From Cliona cf. orientalis (Eukaryota > Porifera > Demospongiae > Clionaida > Clionaidae), in contig OZ005696.1 of NCBI GenBank assembly GCA_963930775.1, positions 1,116,001-1,180,000 of the forward strand: 64,000 nucleotides of DNA. Direction: 5' to 3'. How positions within the stretch are numbered: position 1 is the stretch's first letter; the number at the start of each line of letters is the position of its first letter. Position numbers and translations under genes: made by a program. The notes beneath the pieces are model-generated. The model saw only the letters and a list, made by a program, of their open reading frames with translations. It had not been told where the DNA came from and ran no database searches. This document shows, in pieces, positions 10,017-40,700 of this stretch.

Positions 10017-10637
10017 TTAATTCTCACTAAGACATTTGATGATTGCTATAATAATACCGATGAGTGTGAGAAAAAAACTAGGAACTCCAATTGCCACTGC
10101 AATGACTTCTCCCCTACTCCATGAGTCGGCATTTGAAATGAGATCTGGCACCTGGAATTTGGGACATTTTCTATCTGTGCATGTCAGTGCCAGAATTATT
10201 CTATCCACTTCTATTCCATACTCGTCCATTCTGGTGACTAGCTTGATGGTATGGTTTCCAGTAGATAACATGATTTCATCACCAATAGGACCTGAAGTGA
10301 CAGGCTCATTCCAGAGATGCCCATTGTTACTCTGTGCCCTAGTATCAAAGGATCCCACTAGTTGGCCATCAACGTATAAGGTGATGGTGTCTGACAGTCC
10401 ATCATTGGTGTACTCCACATTGAGAACTTGGAGCATACATGAAGATTCTGTGACAAATCCCCAGATGATGTACTGGTCTTCATTCAATCTCACAGTTAAT
10501 TTATTGGATGTGCCACCACGATGAGTTGTTGTACCATCTGTAGTTCCTTGCTCTGCCTCTATACTCAACTGACAACCTTCACTAAGGCTACAAAGTAGTA
10601 GAAATGTTAGTGACAAAATGTTTGACGCTCGATGCAT
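10017..10637 (-). CDS. Type I membrane protein with CBM6-like ectodomain, paralogue A
   Basis: 206 residues in a single exon. It has a signal peptide (first ~21 residues), an ectodomain of ~130 residues starting SIEAEQGTTDGT, one transmembrane helix near the C-terminus (EVIAVAIGVPSFFLTLIGII) and a tail of only a few residues. The IEAE start, the central TLYVDGQLVGSF and the end NHTIKLVTRMDEYGIEVDRI follow the pattern of jelly-roll carbohydrate-binding modules of the CBM6/35 type (EAE ... yvDG ... G.H.I.l ... iD.i). That assignment is inference; the family was not recognised outright. The ectodomain has several cysteines and N-glycosylation sites. It could bind sugar on the cell surface. It is closely related to the gene 400 bp upstream on the same strand. 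Confidence 0.7.
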   Translation of the reverse strand: MHRASNILSLTFLLLCSLSEGCQLSIEAEQGTTDGTTTHRGGTSNKLTVRLNEDQYIIWGFVTESSCMLQVLNVEYTNDGLSDTITLYVDGQLVGSFDTRAQSNNGHLWNEPVTSGPIGDEIMLSTGNHTIKLVTRMDEYGIEVDRIILALTCTDRKCPKFQVPDLISNADSWSRGEVIAVAIGVPSFFLTLIGIIIAIIKCLSEN

Positions 10638-11020
10638 ATTGCTACTAATATACTCTTGCTAATAAGTTAGCTTCTTGTATTAGCACCATTCCTTTCAGTG
10701 TTTTTGATTGGTGACCGTGTTATTGACAATAGGTCACATGATCTTTGTGTTTCTTTCATGAGTGGGAGTCACATTTGAATTTAGTATTCTTAGCTGAATG
10801 TGCATGCAAAAGTTATCAAATAGCACCAGCATTGATAATTTTCATGATGTATCATCCCCAACTTATCAAGGATTTGAGTAATTATTCTAACAGCAACAGT
10901 CGCATAATTGTACAAGGATAATATAGTTGCATGATATTATTTAATATACAATCATGTATTATTATAATTATTATGTGGTGCTAAAACCTAAATCCAAATC
11001 TCTATTCTGACAGTTAGTCC
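10638..11020. other. AT-rich spacer between the two CBM6-like genes
   Basis: 383 nt, AT-rich, with no open frame or repeat that I can support. It holds the promoter of paralogue A and the 3' end of paralogue B. Confidence 0.4.
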
Positions 11021-11794
11021 TTAACGAGTCGACCGTCTTGGTTCAGGTACTGGTAGCTCATCATTAGTGTTAGTTTCTGGTAGTAATGGGATTTGCACTT
11101 CTTCATTATTCACGTTAAATTTTACAAGTGCTACGGAATGTTTATCATCACTATGTCCATTTTTAATTTTTTTACAATAAAAGTAGAGAGTAACGAACAG
11201 TAGTATTGCTTCAACAATAGCAAAAAAGATTTCAAATGCCAATCCTATGATGAGCTTCTTGTCCCAGGAGTCGTGATTTGAGGAGACTTTGCAATTTTCT
11301 AGACCTGCTTCTTGGGCGTTTGGACATGCTCCATCTGAAGTCGACATACCATTTGTGCACAGCATCTCAAGGGTCATTCTGTCAATCTCAATACCATACT
11401 CATTCATATTAGTAGCAGTCAGTTTGATGGTATGATCTCCACTGGACATCACAGCTTCACCGATCGGACCTGAGCTAACGGGAAGATGGCTTTGTGCTCT
11501 TGTATCGAATGATCCTACAAGCTGACCACCATCGACATACACCGTGATGTTACATGTGTCTGATAATCCATCGTTCATGTATACAACATTTAGAACACTG
11601 AGTATGCATGAAGATTCAGTGACAAATCCCCAGATGATGTACTGGTCTTCACTCAATCGCACAGTTAGCTTATTTGATGTACCATCACGTTGGAATATTG
11701 TACCATTTGTGTTGCCATGCTCAGCTTCAACAGACCACTGACAGCCGTTGCTTAGACTTAGAAGCAGCATAAAAGTTGGCAAAATTTTCAGCAT
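11021..11794 (-). CDS. Type I membrane protein with CBM6-like ectodomain and cytoplasmic tail, paralogue B
   Basis: 257 residues in a single exon. A signal peptide is followed by an ectodomain (SVEAEHGNTNGT ... YVDGGQLVGSF ... DHTIKLTATNMNEYGIEIDRM) clearly related to paralogue A. A Cys-containing stalk, a transmembrane segment (~175-200) and a ~60-residue cytoplasmic tail follow. The tail begins YFYCKKIKNG and is rich in Asp, Glu, Asn and Pro. The main difference from paralogue A is this tail, so only B could signal or bind intracellular partners. The jelly-roll fold is inferred as for A. Function unknown. Confidence 0.7.
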   Translation of the reverse strand: MLKILPTFMLLLSLSNGCQWSVEAEHGNTNGTIFQRDGTSNKLTVRLSEDQYIIWGFVTESSCILSVLNVVYMNDGLSDTCNITVYVDGGQLVGSFDTRAQSHLPVSSGPIGEAVMSSGDHTIKLTATNMNEYGIEIDRMTLEMLCTNGMSTSDGACPNAQEAGLENCKVSSNHDSWDKKLIIGLAFEIFFAIVEAILLFVTLYFYCKKIKNGHSDDKHSVALVKFNVNNEEVQIPLLPETNTNDELPVPEPRRSTR

Positions 11795-12368
11795 TATTGT
11801 TGCTTTTCTTGAGCCTAAATTGTCTTCGCATCACAAGCTTCCTTTATCATGACTAATCATTATTAATAATAATATTATTATTACTAATGATATTAATTGT
11901 CATTGGGAATCCCATAACTATTATTCAGTGATTTCTTAATTAAATTTTGACATTGAATTTGGATACAGTTGTCATACTCAGCACTATCATGCATTCTTTA
12001 ACCTCATGACTTCAATTATGTATCCCCATGACCCATGGCAGCCCCCACTACACCTGGCTATCTTAGTAATAATTATTCTATCACAACGCTCAGCTACGTT
12101 ATAGCTATGTCCTGTCTTTAACAAAGTGATCCTGTAATGATAATTATTATTGTGAAAACTCAACACAATAATTCAAGATACCAGTGAATAATAATTACTA
12201 GAACACAACATAATTATCAGCAGACCCACCACAAAAAAATAACATAAAGCACCACAGACCACAACTTGTACAGACAAGAAATTCAACAGAAAAAGAAAGT
12301 AGTGACACAAAACAAAGAATGTGGGACTGCTATTTATTATAACCCCACCACCCCTCCAAAAAATAACT
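11795..12368. other. AT-rich intergenic sequence
   Basis: 574 nt between paralogue B's start and the 3' end of the TBC gene. It is AT-rich with ATTATTATT runs. No supported gene or repeat was found. Confidence 0.4.
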
Positions 12369-31894
<19,526 letters not shown>

Positions 31895-32208
31895 CGCTCG
31901 AGTGAAGCAGCTAGCTCGCTGGGCTGGGTGTGCGAGGTCACGGTGAAGCACTAGCAAAAGACAAGCTACAGTACAGTTGTTGGGAAGCGCAAATTGATTT
32001 CAATGTTTCTTGATTACGCATGTTCGAATAATTAGATACAATGACGACCAGTACCTAATAGTTGCAAACTGGAAGCCATGCAAATTCTATCGCTCTACTG
32101 AGCATGCGCAGTAAAATCTAGCCAGTAACAATTTATGCCAAAAACAATACACACCGGTAAATACAACAAAAAACACCAAAAAAAAAAATACTATGACCAA
32201 TTAGAGTA
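31895..32208. promoter_or_regulatory. Promoter region of the TBC gene and 3' flank of the M16 peptidase gene
   Basis: 314 nt, rather GC-rich for the first ~60 nt (alternative ATG at 31957), then AT-rich with an A-run near 32175-32190. Nothing else supported. Confidence 0.4.
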
Positions 32209-35200
32209 TCATGAACTATCCGGTGGTGGGTAAGAGTAGGGAAGATGTGCATAATCAAGAGGATAAGTAACATCTGGCTCAAAGTCTCGATCTTTCCCGT
32301 TCACAGCGATAATCATCTTGCGGTAGGCGGCCGGGTTGAGAATGTGCTCATGATAGAAATTCATCACACTCGTGGCATTAATCAGGTTTGAATCCAACAG
32401 CTGGACTTCTTGCTGTAACAGGTCAAAGGTCAACTGGCCGTATTTAATCTTATTCCACAGTCGGGAGGATCGCTCATCTAGCGTTGGCTCTTTCCGCTTG
32501 AGGACTGATTTTAGAACCGTCTTCTGGTCTTCGATAAATTGAGTAAATTGTGTCAAGTTTGTTTGATTGAGCACGGTGTCAAAGACGTGATCTTCGAGGA
32601 ATTCGGTGATTTTGTCGTAGACGTAGCGACCATCAAAAGCTTCGCTCTGCACCAAGACTTGGAAGGAGCCAATGTTTTCGCTGTTTCCATTAAAGCAGAA
32701 GGCGACGTAGCCAAGCTTGTTGATGGTACGCAAGAACGTGAAACATTCATCCTGCAGAAAGAAACAAAACTAAGTAATTTTAGCACTGTTCAAATCTACA
32801 TAATAATAATATTACATAATTATGTGAATAAAATCAGTTCCAATTACATGATTGTATATTTTCAGCGTGTATATCTTATTATGCATGTACCTTTAGCAGC
32901 TGACTGATGAGAGAGAGATGCAAAGAAGTGAGGATAGAATCGTTAGAACATGTCTTACTGTTTTCATTAATCCCTTCAATTTGACACAATTTACCAATCT
33001 GCATAAAATATGGAAGTTATCAAATTCAGCACTATCATTATGTTAATATACCTGAAATATGACATTCACAACAGAGTTTTCATCCTCAGGGTTGAGGGTT
33101 GGCACCACAATGCTGTAATTGCCAGGGGCTGATAAATTAACCCTCTCTCGCCAGTAATGACCAAAAAACTGAGGAACGGTCGGAGGTGGGTGAAGTCCAA
33201 CTCCAAGATTAGATCCAGCTAGACTTCCTTGATACCGATTCATCTAAAATACATATTCATAACTAACGCATAATAATAGAACCCTTAATATTCTCATACC
33301 GTATCAGCATCAATATTTCCATGAGCAAAGCAGAGCAGTGTTGTGCCTGAAGATATCAGCCTATCTATGCCAAAATCTACCAGCTCTGTCAAATTGAGCC
33401 CTCGCAGCTCTGTCAAAACCTCCTCATTGGTCCAGTAGGGACGCTCCATCACCACCCTGTCATCGAGTATAAATTAAGGGTACGTTAATTTTATATTATA
33501 GCGTGACTCACCTCTGTAAATACTGGTATGTGTATCTGAAGGCCAGCTTTGTAAAGTTGAAATTCTCGAGTTCATCTATCAGTGATGCCTTAGCTATGTC
33601 GAAGAGAGGGCCATGTGTGGTAAGCAGGGGTTGTCTACGAAGTACTGCGGATCAGAATAAGAAAATAAGTGTGATTATATAAATCACATAATATTATCTA
33701 TTATACCATCTCCTGATACAACTCCTGAAAATATGTCGTGCAATCTGTCATATGGTCCACTGAAGCTGAGCATCAGTCCATGGGGGTATGATTCAATGGA
33801 GTAGCTGTAGCCCACTAGAGTGGCGTCATACAGCCTTGCCTCGAGAATAGTCTCCCAGAACTTTGCAAAGAGGCGTGATCGGGCTGTAATATAGTACAAA
33901 TTTGAACACTGAGTCGATACTTTTACACTGTAATATTAATAAAACACTAATGCTAAACGCTTCACAACTGAGGAAGTTCCCCCTCCTCCAAAGATACAGT
34001 ATTACCATAATATTCTGGGAAAACAGAAACTCCTGAGTACATGTTAAGTACCCATGTACCAAATCTAATTTAAGATCCCATGCAGGCTGAAACAAAATAG
34101 ATAATTAATCTCACCAGTCCAGGCGGGTGATATGGTAGCGTTCGTGTTGTTCAGTTGACACTTGAGATTCACTCTAGGCTCATGGAAGTCATCAGTGTCC
34201 AGCAGCCACCACATAGATACAGCATTGTTGTCAGTATTGTCCAGTCGCGTTGGGCGGTTTGAGTCACTTGGCGATTTGCTTATTATCGAGAAATCATTAG
34301 GAATATAAGTGTTGCTAGGAGGAAGACTGACACTACCATCATTCACAACGTTCCAATGTGTCAATAATTCATTGGATATGTGATCGTGATGAAACGGAGT
34401 GCGATATATTCGCTCGATGGTATCTAAATCTGGGAATGGGAATCGAAACCCTCCGGAATCTTCAGTGATATTCGGTGGAGAGCCATCAGAAGTATAATTC
34501 AACTCCTCAGCCACTTCAGGGGAGAAAGAGATCTTGTGTGTTCCGAGGAAGATGACACTGTTGTTGGGAGTGAACTGTGCCAGTGTGGAGTTGGTGAGGT
34601 TAAAGGAATCCATGTAGCGAATGGGATTTCCAAGAAAATCGGCTGGGTCGGTAGTGGTACGCATAGATGACGCTATTGCACTGTGCGTGTGTGTGTGTTG
34701 GGGGGGGGGGAGGGAAGAAATGGAGGGAGGGAGAGAGCAAAAAGAACAACGTCATGTAAGACTGGTATGTGACTTTGTGTACACATACATGTATGTGCAG
34801 TTTCAATATGTACCAGTAACAATAATAATAATATTTTACATTAAGCATGTGATATGCATGCATAAAATTAATATGTTTTATGTGTTTACATAAAATGATT
34901 CATCTTCAACTTTCGTGCATTGAAAACTTGGCACTGGTAAAGCAACAACACAACCATACCGATTCAATCACAGGCATGCTCATTATGTATGTACATGTAT
35001 ACTCACCTAACGTAGTCAATGGGAGTGGCCCGTTCCGAGTAGTCAAACCTAATTTGTGAGACAGGTTGGAAGTCCGCCCAAAGCTGGTTAAATTCTCCCT
35101 CACTCAGGCTCTGGAATCTAACAATGTGCTGGAACAGGACTCGGACCACTTCACTCATGTTCCGAATCCCATTCTCCGTTAATTCAATCTGGGCCACAAA

Positions 35201-37326
35201 CAGTGAATATGAGTCTGTCTCCACTTCAACACTCGCAGACAATGACGTGGCATAATTCCGTATTTTGAGCTGATAAGCGGCACTCGTAGTTCCTTGATGG
35301 CTCAAATATCGTACGATAAAGGACCCCACTGCGTTCCGATAGAGTGGCTGCAAGGTTGGCGTGATCTGCCAGTAGATTGTCAAAATGTCCGAGTCGGCTT
35401 CAGGGTAGTAGTGAACGATGAAGCCAGTGTACTGAGGAGCGGGAAAGGAGGTGGTGTTGTAGGTGACTTTGCTGACGTTGCGGTTCGGTATGGCCGAGAA
35501 GGACTGGGTGGTCATGTGACTTAGCGTGTCGAGATCATCACGACCGTAGACCACGAGTTGCATCTGTTGAGATGTACATGTACAATGTACATGTTGTATG
35601 CATGCATAATAATATTTGCACACGTGTGCATGTGTATGTGCATGTGCATAATAATTATGCGTGTGTGTGGGGGGGGGGGGGGGTATGTGTGAAATTGCAC
35701 AGTATAGTGAAGATTCCCCAAACCAAAACAACCATTAGAATCCTTACCTAAATCATGCAATTACTGGGTACCGGCATTAATTAGTGGTACTGCATGTACA
35801 TGTACGTGGGACTGTCCACTGCTCCACAAATATTATTGGAATTAACACAGGAGACACAATGGAGCACATTCAATCATCCATTGTGTCTGTGTTGATAGCA
35901 GTGAACTGTAGCTAGAGTACCAAAGACCCTTCCTGTGATATACATGTGCTTAACATACCGTATTAGCAGAGTAGCTGCTATTGAAGTATCGCAGCAACTG
36001 ATCATGTACACCACTCTTGTTCAGTGTCTCCAGTGAGCCGGTGCTGAACTGGGAAAACGGGTGTTGTGGATTGGAGACATTCTTGAGCAGCTGCCACAGT
36101 TTCCAAGCGTCTGTGTGTAAGTTCTTTTGATGCTCGGCATTCACTGCGTTCATTTCGTCCATTACAGACTCTACACTGAATAGAGGATCGATGAAAAAAT
36201 GAGCAAACATATCAAGAGCTGTCGAGAAGTAGTCTGCTTCCACGTTGAAGAAATAGTTGGTATTTTGCGTAGAGGTGTAAGCATTATCCCCTCCACCATG
36301 AGTCTGGAGGAAGTGAGAGTACTGATTAGTTTCCGGATATTTCTTTGTGCCGATGAAGAGCATGTGTTCACAGAAGTGTGCCAGTCCTTCGTAATCCGGT
36401 GGATCATTGAACGATCCGGCGGGAACATCCATAGCTGCCGCAGAAATATTCGAGTTTGGGTCGGAAATTAGAAGCACCCTTAGGCTATTACTGAGAGTCA
36501 TGACTCTGTATTTACGATCGTCGAGTTTCGATGGACAGACCAAACTATCAACGGTGCAGTTTTCATTGTTCACAGGCATAGGGGTAGCAGATGGGGTGGG
36601 AGTTACAACAGCATTGGTAGACATGACGTAGCTTGTCGTAAGATGGAACGTATTTACCGGAGAGGATGAAGGGGTGTGGCTTACGATTGGACTACCGCTG
36701 CTGCTAATGGGGACGCTGGAGCTTGCAGTCAAAACAGGAGTGGGAGAGAGTGAAGATATAGCTACTCCGGGACTGCTACTAACAGGTACGTTCATAGACT
36801 GTGAAGACGTAGCTACTCCGGGACTGCTACTAACAGGCATATTCACAGAGCTAGTTGACAGAGAGCTCACTGTCTTGAGTACTGAACTAGGGGAGGGAGT
36901 TAGTTGGACACTCGTGGGCACGGGGCTAGACATTCCAGGCCGAGGGGTGCTGGAGACAGATAAAGATTCATGTACTGTCGATCGGACTACATGTACACTC
37001 GATGTATTTACAATGGACATTGAAGCTGTCGAGAGAGGGGGTGCAACCGATAAGCTTGATGTTGCATTGCTTTCGTCTGTATTATCACCAGTATGGGGTT
37101 TTATCCCACTGCCTGTATTGGGAATGACGAGTACAGGCACCGTTACCCCTACAATCAGTGCGATAATCAGAGCTATGGCGACGCCCAGGACGATGCTGAA
37201 CATGACAGTTCTCTTGGAGCAGCAGCGACACTTGCCCGGTGGACGAATGTTCTGAAAAGTCAAGTCGTCATCATCTACGTCGTCATCGAACGAGGCGAGG
37301 AGAGGGATGCCGTCTTTGTAGGACAT
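32209..37326 (-). CDS. Membrane-anchored M16 (insulysin-family) zinc metallopeptidase
   Basis: Nine exons: 37326..35959, 35563..35007, 34680..34115, 33883..33707, 33644..33512, 33456..33300, 33243..33052, 32998..32891 and 32751..32209, giving ~1266 residues. The start is the ATG at 37326; the upstream codon at 37383 is TTG. A short acidic cytosolic N-terminus (DDDVDDDD) is followed by KCRCCSKR, a transmembrane helix (~41-68) and a ~190-residue Ser/Thr/Pro-rich stalk with internal repeats (VSSSPGVATSS, VSSSPGVAISS). The insulysin-like catalytic module comes next, with the inverted zinc motif HFCEH (~315) in GLAHFCEHMLFIGTKKYPET. The third ligand Glu is in NAVNAEHQKN. Family members cleave small peptides inside a closed chamber. 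A type II membrane-anchored form with a mucin-like stalk implies an extracellular or lumenal ectoenzyme, unlike cytosolic insulysin. Confidence 0.88.
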
Positions 37327-37710
37327 TTTGGTGTCCTGGGAGGTAGTTGTGAAGCTTTGGATGGAAGGAGAGATGGCCCACAAAACCGTTCTTAGTTTAA
37401 AATATTACTGAGATTTGACTCCGAGCCTCTGAGCTGCTGATAGTTTTATTGTAGTTCGTGATGGTACTAAGGGGACGACGAATCGACTCTTGGGTTGTTA
37501 GCTTCTGTCCTCTCTCTCTCTTCCTTCTTGAATAGCAATCCGTTGTAGTAGATCGTGAATGGAGCACAAAAGCGTACAGACGTAGCTATGTGTGTGCAAT
37601 CGATCAGATGAAGTCATAATGTGAGAGGGAAACCCCCGTCTCGTGACCGCTTGGCGACCCTGTACCACGTACCACTAGGATCGACCTCTGGGACCTAGCT
37701 GGCTGCGTGG
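37327..37710. promoter_or_regulatory. Bidirectional promoter between M16 peptidase and holocarboxylase synthetase genes
   Basis: 384 nt between divergent start codons. No repeat; moderately GC-rich near the centre (37620-37700). No motif I would name. Confidence 0.45.
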
Positions 37711-40700
37711 ATGAACGCCGCTCGAAGATTCATCGTGTGTACAAACTTCTCAAGACTAGTGTGGGGCAGGGATCTCTCTTCATCAACAGCTACCAAACTC
37801 GGATCGGCCAGGTCGACCATCAATCTTGCAATCTACCCCTCATCTCGCCCACCCCATCTTTCCATCATCACCACGACACCCATGGCGACTCTGCAAGCTG
37901 CTAAAGCACACTCACACGTCAAGCCACCCAACGTTCTCATCCTGCAGCCTCACAAAGACTCCACGAACAAGGAGTTTCTCCGAATCAGGGAGGCCCTGGA
38001 TGCATGTCTGACCCCCGAACGGTATGTCGTCTACCCACTTGGATTCAATGAGATTCAGCAATCGTTTCCTTGGCAGGACAACTGCAGGTTGCTACTCGTG
38101 CCACCCACCTCTCCGATTGCTACTGAGCATGCTCAGTCCAACACCGGTAATGGTATCGCAAGCATGCAAGACTACCAAGACGAAACGACGACCCCTTGTA
38201 TACCCGACAAGATCCTACAGGAGGTTGCTTCGTTCGTCAGAAAGGGCGGAGTCTTGCTGAGCATGCACTCTGAACTTAATAGGATGTTGGGATTCAATGG
38301 AAACATTCTCCCTGCGAAATATTACCAGCATGGAGTGTGTAGTGTTGCTCCAATAACGGAAGAAAGCAGCAAAACAGACAAATCTGTGTTTAAGTTGGAG
38401 AAATTCAATGCACTGCATATTTCAGCACTAGCCAAAGGTGTTAGCCAGAGCTCTTCTTCTGAAATTTTGCAGCTCGAAGCAACCAAGAAGAAAGACTTGG
38501 CAATCTTTACCCCAGTGGAGAGTGATGCTGCATTGGAATGGCTAGAAGATACTGACACAAAAAATCAGAGCAACACACCTCAGAGCAGCAGTCATCAACC
38601 ACCATCACCACTTCTCAGAGAAGAAGGAGGCACAGGAGATGTAGTGGTTACTCTTGAAGATGGCGACTTGGCGTGCGTGCGAGAGCTTGAGCTTGGAGAA
38701 GGCGGTAGAGCTGTCGTATCGGGTGTTGATCTTTTTCCTTCCGTGCCTGGAGACATTGGAGTCAAGAAGCTAGTTTGGCTGAAAAGAGGTGTAGAGCAAA
38801 GGAGAAAGTTCCTCAGTTCTCTCCTGCTGGGTCTAGGACTGGACTGCAGCGAAGAGAGGCTACCAGAACTGACCTATACCTACCTCGTCTGCTCTAGAGA
38901 GGTGAGGATGAATTAAAAATTTTTGTTATGTGCTCATGCTGTATGGGTGTTGGCAAAAATACTCTTGGTGTTGATGTTAGGCTTTCTGGGAAGACATACC
39001 TTAAGAACACTCTTGTTTGCGGGTACTAAATTTAGCGAAGTCAGCTATTTGCCCAATTTTCGCTTAAAATTGTACTCACGAATATTAATTTTTTCGAATG
39101 AATAGAATGATAATTTTTGAAAAATCGCTAAAATGAGTACCCGCTAAATGCACTATTTCCAAATTTGATAAAATTTCTCCCCGCAAATAATCGTAGCCCT
39201 AAGGTACATGTACAAGTAGCTATTATTTAAAAATTGCCTTCCTGCACCCATGGTTTGATCAATTCTGCATTACAGTAATGTGCTACATACAACCAAGACA
39301 ACTTTTTACGATAATATTTACAAAGACGTACTCTGCTCTCTAATCTACCAATAAATTCATTTTTAGAATCGTTCCCTGATCCTCTCAGCGATGTCCCCAC
39401 TCCTTGACTCCACCAGTTCCATCGTAGGAACAGAAATGTCTGCTCGTCTGATCACGACCAATTTCGAAGAAGGTAGTTCGGTAGACGGCTTTCCTCCTCC
39501 CCCTCAGCCATCTGAGGTTGCCATAGTAACCAATCCAGCGGATTGGCAGGTCAGAAGTCTGTCGTTTAATTCCCTAGAGTACTTTGAGCTGCTCAAGACT
39601 CGGACCCTGGGAAGAAGCCTTCTTTACACACCGGTCATCTCTTCGACACAAACTCTGTTCACTGGTAATATTCCGTTTTGTTCTGCTCTGACGCCAGATA
39701 TGGGCTTGATCAGCGTGGCAGGACAACAAACCAAGGGCAAAGGTCAGTAGCTTTTATGTAATAATTATGACATGGTATTATTATCTATAGGGTCATTCCT
39801 ACCAAAAATTTTCAGCACAAGATCTGTCATGCATATAAAAATATGGAAATATAAAAATTTCCAGATCTATGATTATATATATACAACGAAAAATATTTTT
39901 CAGACGATCAATTTTCTTATATAGTCCGTGTCCTAACCTGGAGGGCATAAAAAATGCGCTCTCCTACAAGTTCAGAAGACTCACGATTGGTCAGAATTGT
40001 TGTGCCGTGTGCACAAACGAGGTTTCCAAGGCCTTGGGGCCATAGAGATGCATTCTCGAGCTCGAGCGAGCGGCGCTTGCGCCGCGCGTTTCGACAGGCC
40101 TGCTCGGCAGGCCACCGAGCCTCGAGCGAAGCGAGAGGAGATGTCTGCTTAGCTCTTTGTCATGGTCTGGTGGCAGATTCGACGTTCGAGCGGAGTGAGA
40201 ACTTCGCCATTTAATACACGGTGAGTTTGTCTTGGCCTCCAGTGAGGGGTGTGGTCTTCATCTGCGCATGCATACTATACTTGATCATGCTGTTAGTAGT
40301 GTTCAGTCACATTATCCCATGATTGACATCAAACATACTTGTATATATAATAATAATACAAGGAGCCTGCCTCACAATTGACATCACACAGGTATGTACA
40401 ACAAATATTGGGATCCGATTGGTTACTCAGAGGCCCGAGGCTGTAGCATCCCGAGCAAAGCGAAGTGAAGTAGTGGACTGCCAACTGACCAATCAGATTC
40501 CTGACCAACATTACCCTACAATACCTTACAATTACCCTATAGTTGTAACAAATACTGTGATTTGATTGGTCACTCAGAGGCCCGAAGCTGTAGCATCCTG
40601 AGCAAGCAAAGTAAAATAGTGGACCTCCAACTGACCAATCAGATTCCTGACCTACATTACCCCACAATACCTTACAATACCTTACAATACCTACAATACC

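Noticed and set aside
36674-37255. 193-residue + strand open frame
   Set aside because: Antisense to the Ser/Thr-rich stalk of the M16 peptidase; repetitive codons on the other strand keep it open.
37327-37383. N-terminal extension of the M16 peptidase beginning MWAISPS
   Set aside because: The first codon is TTG; the ATG at 37326 is the plausible start.
39954-40214. 86-residue + strand open frame
   Set aside because: Lies within a dispersed repeat in an HLCS intron and has no recognisable protein features.
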